From positions 62,001 to 126,000 of the forward strand of contig NZ_AUIK01000020.1 of NCBI RefSeq assembly GCF_000423665.1: 64,000 nt of DNA, in the 5' to 3' direction. The notes beneath the pieces were generated by a model. It was not told where the DNA came from. It worked only from the letters and a program-made list of their open reading frames with translations, and made no database searches. The position numbers and the translations under genes are program-made. Positions within the stretch are counted from its first letter, which is position 1. Each line of letters opens with the position of its first letter. Below are positions 16,618 to 25,102 of this stretch, one piece after another. Origin of the DNA: Solirubrobacter soli DSM 22325 (GTDB lineage Bacteria; Actinomycetota; Thermoleophilia; Solirubrobacterales; Solirubrobacteraceae).

Positions 16618-17594
16618 GGGCGGAACTCCGCGTCGGAGTCGGAGGGCTCGGGGTACGGAGCGGCGAGCGCCTCCTCGGCGATGCGCTCCATGTCGGCGTC
16701 GACCGCCTCGTCGACGCCCGAGATCTCGTCGTCGCCGATGCCGAACCGCTCGCGCAACGCCGCTGCCGCGACCTTCAGCGGGTCACGCTCGCGCCATGCG
16801 TCAAGCTCGCCGGGCTTGCGGTAGGCAGCGGGGTCACTTCGCGAGTGCCCGACGAACCGGTACGTCAGCGCCTCGAGGAACACCGGGCCGTCGCCTGCAC
16901 GCGCCGCGGCCACCGCGGCGTCAGCTGCCGCCCGCACCGCGAACACGTCCATCCCGTCGACCTGTGACGCGCTGATGCCGTAGCTGCGCGGGCGATCGAT
17001 GATCTGCCCGGCGGTGACCTCCTCCCATGGCGTGAACTCGCCGTAGAGGTTGTTCTCGCACACGAACACGACCGGCAGCCGGTTGACCGCGGCGAAGTTC
17101 AGGCACTCGTGGAAGTAGCCGTGGTTGGTCGCCCCGTCGCCGAAGTACGCGACGGCCACGCCGCCCCGTGCGCGCAACGCCAGCGCAGCGCCCACCGCGG
17201 CGGACATGCTGCCGCCGACGATCCCGAACGAGCCGATCAGCCGGTGCTCGAGGTCGATGACGTTCATCGATCCCGCGCGTCCGCCGCATACGCCGGTGCT
17301 GCGGCCGAGCATCTCGTCCAGCAGCGCTCGCGGATCGACGCCGATCGACAGCGCATGCCCGTGCCCGCGGTAGGTGGCGGCGACGCGGTCGTCGGGACCG
17401 AGTGCGCTGCCGACCCCGGTCGCGACGGCCTCCTGGCCGATGTACAGGTGCGTCGTCCCGTGCACCTCGCCTCGGAGGAAGAGCCGCTGCACGGTCTCCT
17501 CGAAGCGCCTGATCAGCCGGACGGTGCGGTAGAGCTCGAGCGCGTCGGCCGGTGCCGGCTCGGTGGCTTTCGGCTCGCTCTGTGAAATCGTCAT
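16614..17594 (-). CDS. 2-oxoacid (acetoin/pyruvate-type) dehydrogenase E1 alpha subunit
   Basis: A 326-residue E1 alpha chain from ATG 17594 with GAGG 5 nt upstream. The thiamine-diphosphate motif begins at YFGDGATNHGYFHE and ends with VFVCENN, about 30 residues apart as expected. TYRGHGHALSIG, GGRAGSMNVID and the phosphorylation-loop-like RYRFVGHSRSDPAAYR region are typical. It overlaps E2 (GTGA) and starts 13 bp after the VOC gene. It pairs with the E1 beta at 14424. The gene order alpha-E2-beta differs from the common alpha-beta-E2 order. Confidence 0.93.
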   Translation of the reverse strand: MTISQSEPKATEPAPADALELYRTVRLIRRFEETVQRLFLRGEVHGTTHLYIGQEAVATGVGSALGPDDRVAATYRGHGHALSIGVDPRALLDEMLGRSTGVCGGRAGSMNVIDLEHRLIGSFGIVGGSMSAAVGAALALRARGGVAVAYFGDGATNHGYFHECLNFAAVNRLPVVFVCENNLYGEFTPWEEVTAGQIIDRPRSYGISASQVDGMDVFAVRAAADAAVAAARAGDGPVFLEALTYRFVGHSRSDPAAYRKPGELDAWRERDPLKVAAAALRERFGIGDDEISGVDEAVDADMERIAEEALAAPYPEPSDSDAEFRP

Positions 17595-17607
17595 GTCCAC
17601 CTCGATG

Positions 17608-18060
17608 TCAGGCGTTCGAGTACGCGATCTCGACGAGCTCGACCAGGATCCCATCGGGGTCGCGGAAGTAGACCCAGCGCCAGCCGGCGAGCACGCCGTC
17701 GTCGACGACCGTCACGTCGCTGAGGAAGTCGACGCCCAACGCGCGGAGCCGTTCGACCTCGGCCGCCACGTCATGCACATGCAATGCGACGTGCTGCGAG
17801 CCCAGTGCGTTCTGCGGCAGCGGCTCCGCGACCGGCGACGCGGGCTCGACGTACTCGAGCAGCTCGAGCAACCCGTCACCGACGGCGAACGTGACCAAGC
17901 GCAGCTTGGCGCCGGGTACGCCGACCTTCGCGCCGAGCCCGGGGTCGTCGAAGACCCCGCTCGGCTCGGAGGCGAACGGAAGCCCGAGGACGTCGTGGTA
18001 GAAGCCGATGGACCGATCGAGGTCCGAGACCGTGATGCCCGTGTGATGGATCGCGTGCAT
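17608..18060 (-). CDS. VOC (glyoxalase/dioxygenase superfamily) protein
   Basis: A 150-residue protein from ATG 18060 with AGGAG 5 nt upstream. It is a double beta-alpha-beta-beta-beta VOC module: MHAIHHTGITVSDLDRSIGFY at the start and a second half with HVALHVHDVAAEVERL and FRDPDGILVELVE. The conserved His and Glu metal ligands are visible at HHTG, QHVALH and VELVE. VOC enzymes include lactoylglutathione lyases, epimerases and dioxygenases, and which applies here is unknown. In this operon an epimerase or isomerase-type step is plausible. Confidence 0.88.
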   Translation of the reverse strand: MHAIHHTGITVSDLDRSIGFYHDVLGLPFASEPSGVFDDPGLGAKVGVPGAKLRLVTFAVGDGLLELLEYVEPASPVAEPLPQNALGSQHVALHVHDVAAEVERLRALGVDFLSDVTVVDDGVLAGWRWVYFRDPDGILVELVEIAYSNA

Positions 18061-18068
18061 GTCAGCTC

Positions 18069-19139
18069 CTACGCGCTCGGGATGATGCGCTCGCGCCGGA
18101 GCGCGTCGAAGACATCGAGGAACGAGGCGGCGCTGTCCTGGTACGAGAGAAAGCCGAAGCGCCGCGACTTGCCCATGCTCGTGAAGGTCTCGAGCGTGCG
18201 CCCGAGGTCCGCGTCGGTGTGCCACCAGGAGGCCAGTTGCTCGACGCGGTACGACCGCAGGCCGTACCGCTCGACCATCGTCTCCCAGAGCGGGCCGGCG
18301 TCGCGCATCTGTTCCTCGAGCGGCGTCGGAGCGCCGGGGTACGGCGCGGCCTCCAGGCCGAGCCCCTCGGCAACGACGCGCCACATGCGCTTCCAGCGGA
18401 ACACGTCGCCGTTGACGATGTTGAACGCTTCGTCGGCCGCCGCCGGCGTGGTCGCGGCCCATTCGAGCTGCGCCGCCAACAGCCGCGCGTCGGTGATGTC
18501 GGTCACGCCCTCGTATTGCTCGGGGGTGCCCGGGAAGACGAACGGTCGCCCTGTCTGTTTGCAGATCGAGCCGTACACCGCGAGCGTGACGCCCATGTTC
18601 ATGGCGTTGCCCAGCGCCCAGCCGATCATCGTGTGCGGACGATGCACCGACCACGTGAACCCTTCACGCTCGGCCGCCTCGAACAGGATGTCCTCCTGCT
18701 CGTAGTAGAAGTTCTCGTACGGCAGCCGCGGCTGCTCCTCGACGAAGGGCGTGTCGGGCTTGGTCTGCGCGTAGGCCTCGAACGGCCCGAGATAGTGCTT
18801 GAGCCCAGTTACCAGCGCCGCGTGCTGGAGCGAGCCGCCCACCGCCTCGAGCACGTTGCGCAGCATCGCGCCGTTGACGCGGATGTTCCCCGCCTCGTCT
18901 GCCTGCCGGGACCACGTGCAGAAGAAGAGATGAGTCGGCCGCGTATCCGCGAGCGCGGCTCGCGTGGCCTCGGCGTCTGTGATGTCGGCGGCGACGTGGG
19001 CGACGCCCTCGGGCACCTCCGCGGCGCGGCGCGAGACCCCCGTGACGCGCCACCCGTTGCCCGCCAGCCGACGGGCGACGTTGTTGCCGGAGATCCCGGT
19101 GACGCCGACGACCAGCGCGTGACGATCGGAGCCGGACAT
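18069..19139 (-). CDS. PRISE-like short-chain dehydrogenase (atypical SDR)
   Basis: A 356-residue Rossmann protein starting with ALVVGVTGISGNNVARRL. It has NIRVNGAMLRNVLEAV, GLKHYLGPFEAY and FYYEQEDILFEAAER, where a Tyr-rich NFYYEQ motif replaces the classical YxxxK. RPHTMIGWALGNAMN and NIVNGDVFRWKRMW follow. This pattern matches the PRISE group (progesterone 5-beta-reductase/iridoid synthase-like), which are NADPH enone reductases. Its start overlaps the next SDR stop as TGATG. A role in reducing an unsaturated carbonyl intermediate is inferred. Confidence 0.85.
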   Translation of the reverse strand: MSGSDRHALVVGVTGISGNNVARRLAGNGWRVTGVSRRAAEVPEGVAHVAADITDAEATRAALADTRPTHLFFCTWSRQADEAGNIRVNGAMLRNVLEAVGGSLQHAALVTGLKHYLGPFEAYAQTKPDTPFVEEQPRLPYENFYYEQEDILFEAAEREGFTWSVHRPHTMIGWALGNAMNMGVTLAVYGSICKQTGRPFVFPGTPEQYEGVTDITDARLLAAQLEWAATTPAAADEAFNIVNGDVFRWKRMWRVVAEGLGLEAAPYPGAPTPLEEQMRDAGPLWETMVERYGLRSYRVEQLASWWHTDADLGRTLETFTSMGKSRRFGFLSYQDSAASFLDVFDALRRERIIPSA

Positions 19140-19900
19140 CAGTGGAGTTGCATCCCGCCGGTGACGTTGATGCCCTGCCCGGTCATGTTGCGCGCCTGGT
19201 CGGACGCGAGGAACGCGACGACCTCACCGACGTCCTCCGGCGTCTGGGGGCGCCCGAGCGGGACGCCGGCGATGAACTCATCGAACGCCGCTTCGCGCGT
19301 GATGCCCTTGTTCGCGGAGAGCTGGTCCAGGAGCGGCTCCCACAGGGGCGTGCGCACGACGCCCGGGCAGACGGCGTTGACGTTGATGTCGTAGGCGGCG
19401 AGCTCTTTGGCAAGCCCTTGGGTGATCCCGATCACGGCGAACTTCGAGGCCGAGTAGTGCACGAACAACGGGATCGCCTCCTTGCCGACCATCGAGGCGA
19501 CGTTGATGATCTTGCCCGCGCGCCGCTCGATCATGTGCGGGGCAACCGCGCGACAGACCAGGAAGACGCCTTTGACGTTGATGTCGAAGACGCGGTCCCA
19601 TTCGGCCTCGTCGATCTCGACGAACGGCAAGCTCTTCGACACGCCCGCGTTGTTGACGAGGATGTCGATCCGTCCCGCGCGCTCGATCGTCTCGTCCACG
19701 AGCGCAGAGATCGATCCGGCGTCAGTGACGTCGACCTGCGCGGCCCGCGCGCCGATCGCGGCCGCGGTCTCCTCGGCGCCGGTGCCGTCGACGTCGGAGA
19801 CCGTGACATCGGCACCGTGACGGGCGAGCGCCTCTGCGATCCCGCGCCCGATGCCCTTGGCGGCGCCGGTCACGATCGCGGTGCGGCCCTCCAGGGTCAT
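19139..19900 (-). CDS. Classical SDR oxidoreductase (acetoin/3-oxoacyl reductase type)
   Basis: A 253-residue classical SDR. Cofactor motif TGAAKGIGRGIAEAL (near residue 11) lies before NNAGVSKS near 85, Ser in NVASMVGKEA near 138, and the catalytic YSASK near 151. The end, GQGINVTGGMQ, is typical of diacetyl/acetoin and 3-oxoacyl-ACP reductases. An Asp after the second strand (SDVDG) suggests NAD preference. It overlaps the cupin gene by 4 bp (ATGA) and is the second gene of the operon. Confidence 0.93.
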   Translation of the reverse strand: MTLEGRTAIVTGAAKGIGRGIAEALARHGADVTVSDVDGTGAEETAAAIGARAAQVDVTDAGSISALVDETIERAGRIDILVNNAGVSKSLPFVEIDEAEWDRVFDINVKGVFLVCRAVAPHMIERRAGKIINVASMVGKEAIPLFVHYSASKFAVIGITQGLAKELAAYDINVNAVCPGVVRTPLWEPLLDQLSANKGITREAAFDEFIAGVPLGRPQTPEDVGEVVAFLASDQARNMTGQGINVTGGMQLH

Positions 19901-20337
19901 GACGCCTCGGGGATGTACCCCGCCTCGCTCAGCGACGCCGCGCCGTGGTAGGACCAGACCATCACCGCGGTCTCGGTCTCGGACGTGTTGCGGAACCCGT
20001 GCAGCTCGTCGCGCGCCACGAAGACGGCTTCGCCCACGCGCATCGACACGTCCGCATCGCCGACGCGCGCGACCCCTTCACCCTGAATCAGGTACTCGAC
20101 CTCTTCCGCGTGCGGGTGCCGATGGATCTCGTGGGTGCTCCCGGGCGGGAAGTACGTGACGCCGAAGACCGACTTCTCGGCGCCCACGGTCTCGCGCGTG
20201 ACGAGCCAGCGTACGTCCATGTCGATCCACCCGGGCTCACCGGCCTCGGGACGGTCGGCGGCGCTCGTGCGCACGGACTCGAGACTGGTCTTCTGCGGAT
20301 GCTCGTCGACGACGGGTCGATCGGTCTGGCTGGCCAT
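19897..20337 (-). CDS. Small cupin-domain protein, first gene of the operon
   Basis: A 146-residue protein with one cupin barrel. Motif 1 is STHEIHRHPHAEEVEYLIQGEG near residue 70, with two or three metal-binding His and a Glu. Motif 2 is GEAVFVARDELHGFRN near 108. Such proteins can be isomerases, dioxygenases or ligand sensors; the activity is not readable. Start ATG 20337 has GGAGGA 3-4 nt upstream. A TTGACA-based promoter lies 30-60 bp upstream, making this the lead gene of the ten-gene operon. Confidence 0.87.
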   Translation of the reverse strand: MASQTDRPVVDEHPQKTSLESVRTSAADRPEAGEPGWIDMDVRWLVTRETVGAEKSVFGVTYFPPGSTHEIHRHPHAEEVEYLIQGEGVARVGDADVSMRVGEAVFVARDELHGFRNTSETETAVMVWSYHGAASLSEAGYIPEAS

Positions 20338-20365
20338 GGCTCCTCCGGGTGTCTTGGCGATTCAA

Positions 20366-20394
20366 ACTTACTGGACATTTGCGCCAAGTGTCAA
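20366..20394 (-). promoter_or_regulatory. Promoter of the ten-gene operon
   Basis: On the minus strand a perfect TTGACA (20394-20389) is followed after 17 bp by GTAAGT (20371-20366), a weak -10. The sequence TACTGGACA across 20369-20377 recurs in the promoter at 33207-33236 and may be part of an operator. Confidence 0.55.
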
Positions 20395-20442
20395 TCCATA
20401 GTCGACGCCACTCCACAAAATCCCTGCATACAGCCGTTCATC

Positions 20443-20471
20443 TTGACTTTACGCGGTCCGTGGCGTTTAGT
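20443..20471 (+). promoter_or_regulatory. Promoter of the M24 gene
   Basis: TTGACT (20443-20448), 17-bp spacer, TTTAGT (20466-20471). The predicted start of transcription is near 20478, about 37 nt before the GTG start codon. Confidence 0.55.
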
Positions 20472-20514
20472 GTGAGCGGACAAACGGCCCTCGAAGACCA
20501 GGGAACAAGCCACC

Positions 20515-21801
20515 GTGAGCAACGCATCACCGGGCGCCACCATGGGCGTCGATTGGGAACAGCGGATCGACTTCGCCAAGCTGCGGTCGGATCGGCTGGA
20601 GCGGGCGAAGGCCTCGCTCGAGCAGTCGGACCTCGGCGCCTTGCTGCTCTTCGATCCGAACAACATCCGCTACACCACGAGCACGCACATCGGAGAGTGG
20701 GCGCGCGACAAGAACGCGCGCTTCGTCCTGCTTCCCCGCGGACACGATCCGATCCTGTGGGACTTCGGATCGGCCGCGCGCCATCACCAGCTCTACGCGC
20801 CTTGGCTGCCGGAGGAGTCCTTTCAGGCCGGCGTGACCCCGATGCGCGGTGCAATGCCGGACGAGACCGGCGTCCCGGACGCGATGGCCGCCCAGATCGC
20901 CCACGCGCTGCGTGAGCGCGGACTCGAGGGCGAGCCGGTCGGCATCGACATGACCGACATGGTCGCCCTGCACGCGCTGCACCGCGCAGGCATCCCGACG
21001 ACGGACGGCTCGCAGGTGATGCTGCGCGCTCGCGAGCTCAAGACCCCGGAGGAGATCGAGCTGCTCGACCACGCGGCGGCGATCGTCGACGCGGTGTACG
21101 AGGAGATCTATCGAATGCTGCGCCCGGGCGTGACGGAGAACCAGATCGTCGCCCATGCCATGCGCTTCCTGTTCGAGCTCGGCTCCGAGCAGGTCGAGGC
21201 GATCAACGCCGTCACCGGCCCGCGCAGCAACCCGCACCCGCACGTGTTCTCGGACCGCCTCCTGCGCCCCGGCGACACCGCCTTCTTCGACATCATCCAC
21301 TCGTTCATGGGCTACCGGACGTGCTACTACCGCTGCTTCAGCGTGGGCACCGCGAGCCGCTCTCAGCTCGACGCCTACAAGCAGTGCCGCGAGTGGCTCG
21401 ACCAGGCGATCGCGCTGATCCGCCCAGGCCAGACGACGGACGAGATCGCGCGTGTGTGGCCATCCGCGGAGGAGCTCGGCTTCCCCAATGAGGAGGCCTG
21501 CTTCGGGCTCCAGTTCGCGCACGGGTTGGGCGTCGGCCTCTACGAGTCGCCGATGATCTCGCGCTTGCACTCGCTCGAGCGCCCGACGGAGATCAAGGAA
21601 CACCAGGTGTTCGCGATCGAGACCTACTGCGCGGGAAGCGACGGCGTGTCCGCCGCCCGGATCGAGGAAGAGGTCGTCGTCACCGAGACCGGCTGCCGCA
21701 TCATCACCCGTTTCCCGGCCGACGAGCTGCTCGTCGCCGGCCGCGTCTACGTCCGCGGCGCCGACCTGATGCCCACCGCCGAGCCGACGCCGGCAGCGTG
21801 A
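20515..21801 (+). CDS. M24 (creatinase/prolidase fold) family protein
   Basis: A 428-residue protein from GTG 20515, with an N-terminal creatinase-like domain (LGALLLFDPNNIRYTT near residue 35) and a C-terminal pita-bread domain. In the metal site, Asp in FFDIIHSF, His in FAHGLGVGLYESP, and Glu in FAIETYC and RIEEEVVV are present. The position of the second Asp ligand (normally YCSDxTRT) reads YRTCYYRCF, so that ligand is Cys here. It may therefore be a metal-poor, creatinase- or lyase-like enzyme rather than an aminopeptidase. It is divergent from the operon at 11-20 kb and shares its upstream region. Confidence 0.85.
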   Translation: MSNASPGATMGVDWEQRIDFAKLRSDRLERAKASLEQSDLGALLLFDPNNIRYTTSTHIGEWARDKNARFVLLPRGHDPILWDFGSAARHHQLYAPWLPEESFQAGVTPMRGAMPDETGVPDAMAAQIAHALRERGLEGEPVGIDMTDMVALHALHRAGIPTTDGSQVMLRARELKTPEEIELLDHAAAIVDAVYEEIYRMLRPGVTENQIVAHAMRFLFELGSEQVEAINAVTGPRSNPHPHVFSDRLLRPGDTAFFDIIHSFMGYRTCYYRCFSVGTASRSQLDAYKQCREWLDQAIALIRPGQTTDEIARVWPSAEELGFPNEEACFGLQFAHGLGVGLYESPMISRLHSLERPTEIKEHQVFAIETYCAGSDGVSAARIEEEVVVTETGCRIITRFPADELLVAGRVYVRGADLMPTAEPTPAA

Positions 21802-21810
21802 TGTCCGACG

Positions 21811-21839
21811 ACGCCGCCGCGGCTAGTCCGCGGCGGCGT
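21811..21839. terminator. Bidirectional hairpin between the convergent M24 and XRE-cupin genes
   Basis: ACGCCGCCGCGG (21811-21822) pairs perfectly with CCGCGGCGGCGT (21828-21839) around a 5-nt loop. It overlaps the last codons of the minus-strand regulator and lies 10 bp past the M24 stop. Confidence 0.65.
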
Positions 21840-22563
21840 TGTTGCGCGTGACGCGCGTGTCGTCGCGCCCGATCACGAACCACAGCGCTTTGGCCGGCAC
21901 ATCGCCGACGTTGAACAGGCGGTGGGGCGTCGTCGAGTCGAAGGCGATCGAGTCGCCCGGCTCCAGTTCGTAGGTGTCGAACCCGACCGTCACCGCGAGC
22001 CGCCCTTCAAGCAGGTGGCCGTACTCCCGGCCACCATGCCGGATCAGCGAGCGCTCCGGCGCCGAGGCGCCACCGACCTCATAGACCACGTAGAGGAAGT
22101 CGACGCCGTGGTCGGTCGGTGGGCTCATCCGCTCCCACGTCACCCCGGAGCCGAGGTGGATCGACTGGCGCTCGCCGCTGCGGACCAGAGGCCCGTCAGG
22201 ATCGGGCGCCGGCTGCGTGCGCCGCTTGGTCCGTCTGACCGGCGGGTGGCTCGGGTCGTGATCGTCGGCGGTCTCGTCGCGGCGCTGGTGCGCCGGCGCA
22301 CTGCGAGGCGGCGTCTGAGGCCGCTCGTCGAAGAACAGCTCGTCGAGTGACATGCTGAGCTCGTTGACGATCGTGTAGAGCGTGCCGACCGACGGCGTCG
22401 CCCGCCCGAGCTCGATCTGGGAGATCAAGCTGGCCGACACGCCGACGCGGCGAGCCAACTCGCGGAGCCCGATCTTCTGCCGCTCGCGCTCCTGCCGGAG
22501 GCGCTGACCGACCGTCGCGGTCGCTACTGCGGCGGGGTCCTCATCCCCTTGCGGCCGACTCAT
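21823..22563 (-). CDS. XRE-family regulator with C-terminal cupin sensor, copy 1
   Basis: A 246-residue protein if started at ATG 22563; ATG 22575 is also possible and neither has a clear ribosome-binding site. The helix-turn-helix domain is at residues 15-70 (LRELARRVGVSASLISQIELGR). A Pro/Arg-rich linker follows, then a cupin barrel with HGGREYGHLLEGRLAV and DSIAFDSTTPHRLFNVG. This architecture is typical of local regulators whose cupin binds a small ligand. It is a clear paralogue of 29531-30214, and the two sit on either side of the ABC importer and dehydrogenase genes, which they probably control. Confidence 0.9.
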   Translation of the reverse strand: MSRPQGDEDPAAVATATVGQRLRQERERQKIGLRELARRVGVSASLISQIELGRATPSVGTLYTIVNELSMSLDELFFDERPQTPPRSAPAHQRRDETADDHDPSHPPVRRTKRRTQPAPDPDGPLVRSGERQSIHLGSGVTWERMSPPTDHGVDFLYVVYEVGGASAPERSLIRHGGREYGHLLEGRLAVTVGFDTYELEPGDSIAFDSTTPHRLFNVGDVPAKALWFVIGRDDTRVTRNNAAAD

Positions 22564-22636
22564 TGGTTGCAGCATCCGATCATCCGTCCCGACGAGTGTA
22601 AAGCCTCGGTCGACATTGACCCGAGCGACTTGACAG

Positions 22637-25102
22637 TCACGCCACCGCGGTGCCGCCGGCACGCCGAGCTGTGGTGTAGATCGCCGCGGCCGCGAGCGTC
22701 AACAGACCCAGGAACCAGAACTGCCATGCCTGCGACAACTGCAGGAACGTCGTCGCGTTCGTGATCTCGGTGATCAGCGCCGCGCCCAGCAGCGCGCCGA
22801 TGAACGATCCCCGGCCGCCGAACAGGCTGGCGCCACCGAGCACCACCGCGGTGATACTCGAAAGCGTGTAGCTGACACCCTGCGTCGGATCCCCGACCCC
22901 GAGCTGCGCCATCAGCATGATGGCGCCCAGGAACGTCAGTGACGAGCAGGCGATGTAGGCGGCGATGAATGTCCGATGGTTCTTGACGCCGAGCCGATGC
23001 GCGGCCTGCTCGTCAGAGCCCGCTGCACGCAACGACAACCCCCAGCGTGCCCGCCGCAGTCCGACTTCGAGCGCCACGGCCATCACAACGGCGACGATCA
23101 AGGCCACCGGGATCGTGCCGACCGTGGACTGCACGGCATTCACGACGCCGGAGGTGATGAAGCCGCCCTGCTCTGGCCGCAGCAGCAGCGATACGCCTTG
23201 CAGCGCGATGTAAGAGGCGAGCGTCGCCGCCACCGGCGTGAAGCGGCCGTACCGCACGAGTGCGCCGTTGGTGAACCCGACCACGACGCACACGCCGAGC
23301 ATCAGCGCGAACCCGGCCACCATCATTGCCGTCGACTTCCCGTCGACGATGAAGAACGAGCTGACCACGACGGTGAGCCCGGCGAGCGGCCCGACCGATA
23401 GGTCGATGCCCGCGGTCATCACCACGATCAGTTGCCCGAAGGCCATGAAGGCCAGCGCGGCGAGGAGTGTCAACAGCGAGGTGATGTTGAACGAGGCCAG
23501 GAACCGCGCGTTGTCCGACCATGTGTACAGCGCCAGGAGCACGATGACGACGGCGAGGATCACGCTCGGCGCGTAGTCGCCTTTGGCGAGGCGGCGGACG
23601 CGATCGGCCGTGGTCTCCTCGGCGCGCGCGGCCTCGTCGGCGCGCAGCGACGTCGCGGTGACCATCTCGCGGCCGATCCGCTCCTCGGTGACATCATCGC
23701 CGCTGAGCTCGCCCACGACCTGGCCGCGCGAGAACACCACCACGCGGTCGCACAGGCCCTCGAGCTCGACACCGTCCGACGACAGCACCAGGACGGGCGT
23801 GCCGGCGGACGCGATCTCGCGCAGGATGCGGTAGATCTCGACGTGCGCGCCGGCGTCAACGCCCTGCGTCGGCTCCTCCGCGAGCACCAGCGCGGGCTCG
23901 GAGAGCAGCGCCCGGGCGAGGACGACCTTCTGCTGGTTGCCGCCCGAGAGTGTGGCCACCGGGTTCTCGATCGATGCCGTGCGGATGTTCAGCGCGGTGC
24001 GCTGTGCCTCGACCGCGTGCCGTTCGCGGGAGCGGTCGAGGACGCCATGTGACGAGTACGCGGGCAAGGCCGACAGCGCCGCGTTCTCGCGCACGGTCAG
24101 GCTCATCAATAGGCCCTCGCCGTGGCGGTCGGCGGGCAGATAGGCGACGCCGGCGTGACGCGCGGCGTCGGGACGGCCGAGCGCCAGCGCGGCCCCCGCC
24201 AGCTTCGCTTCGCCGGACGCGCGCTCGAGGCCCGCGAGTGCGCGCATGAAATCGCTCTGGCCGTTGCCCGCGATCCCGGCGAGACCGACGATCTCCCCCG
24301 CGCGCACATCGAGGGTGACATCACTGAAGTTGTCGCCGGACAGGCCGCGCACGGTCAATGTGCTGCTGCCGTCGACCGCCTCGGCCTTGGGTGGGAACGT
24401 CGCCTCGACCGCGCGCCCGACGATCAGGTGCAGGATCTCGTCGTCGCTGATCTCCTCGAGCGCCCGCGTGGCCTGGATCGCCCCGTCGCGCATGACCGTC
24501 ACGCAATCGGCGATCTGGCGCACCTCGGGCAGCCGGTGCGAGATGTAGACGACGGCCGCGTTGCGCGCCGCCGCGTCGCGCACGGCCTCGAACACGCGCC
24601 GGACCTTGTCCGCCCCGAGCGCGGCGGTCGGCTCGTCGAGGATCAGGATCCGCGGCTCGAGCGCCAGCGCCTTGGCGAGTTCGATCAACGCGCGCTGCGC
24701 GACGCTCACGTCCTCCATGCGGTCCGAGAGGCGGGCCGTACTGCCGGCGCGGGCGAGCGCCTCGCGCATCCACGCCTCGCCCGGCTTGCGGACCGCGAGC
24801 GAGAGGTTCTCGGCCACGGTCATGTCCGGCAGCAGCGCGGGGTGCTGGTGGACGATCGCCAGGCCGAGTTGCCGGGCGAGGTCGGGCGTCAGACGCTCGA
24901 CGATCTCACCGGCGATCGAGACCGTGCCCTCGTCGGGCGCGATCTCGCCGCCGGCGACCCCCATCAGCGTCGACTTCCCGGCGCCGTTCTCGCCGAGCAG
25001 GGCATGCACCTCGCCCGGCCGCAGCTCGAGCGAGACGTCCTTGAGCGCGACGACGCCGGGGAAGCGCTTCCAGACGCCGGTCAGCTCGAGCAGCGCGGTC
25101 AT
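22637..25102 (-). CDS. Fused ribose-type ABC importer: two ATPase domains plus permease
   Basis: An 821-residue single chain. ATPase domain 1 has GENGAGKST near residue 37 and a degenerate signature with LILDEPTAAL. ATPase domain 2 keeps LSGGNQQKVVLARALL near 385 with a shifted P-loop (GIAGNGQSD), as in RbsA/MglA. From about residue 510 comes an RbsC-type permease with about nine helices and IVVMTAGIDLSVGPLAG. RbsA (about 500) plus RbsC (about 320) explains the length, so this is a true fusion. It overlaps the binding-protein gene (ATGA). A second, separate permease (26261) is encoded upstream, so the channel may be a heterodimer of fused and free subunits. Confidence 0.92.
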   Translation of the reverse strand: MTALLELTGVWKRFPGVVALKDVSLELRPGEVHALLGENGAGKSTLMGVAGGEIAPDEGTVSIAGEIVERLTPDLARQLGLAIVHQHPALLPDMTVAENLSLAVRKPGEAWMREALARAGSTARLSDRMEDVSVAQRALIELAKALALEPRILILDEPTAALGADKVRRVFEAVRDAAARNAAVVYISHRLPEVRQIADCVTVMRDGAIQATRALEEISDDEILHLIVGRAVEATFPPKAEAVDGSSTLTVRGLSGDNFSDVTLDVRAGEIVGLAGIAGNGQSDFMRALAGLERASGEAKLAGAALALGRPDAARHAGVAYLPADRHGEGLLMSLTVRENAALSALPAYSSHGVLDRSRERHAVEAQRTALNIRTASIENPVATLSGGNQQKVVLARALLSEPALVLAEEPTQGVDAGAHVEIYRILREIASAGTPVLVLSSDGVELEGLCDRVVVFSRGQVVGELSGDDVTEERIGREMVTATSLRADEAARAEETTADRVRRLAKGDYAPSVILAVVIVLLALYTWSDNARFLASFNITSLLTLLAALAFMAFGQLIVVMTAGIDLSVGPLAGLTVVVSSFFIVDGKSTAMMVAGFALMLGVCVVVGFTNGALVRYGRFTPVAATLASYIALQGVSLLLRPEQGGFITSGVVNAVQSTVGTIPVALIVAVVMAVALEVGLRRARWGLSLRAAGSDEQAAHRLGVKNHRTFIAAYIACSSLTFLGAIMLMAQLGVGDPTQGVSYTLSSITAVVLGGASLFGGRGSFIGALLGAALITEITNATTFLQLSQAWQFWFLGLLTLAAAAIYTTARRAGGTAVA

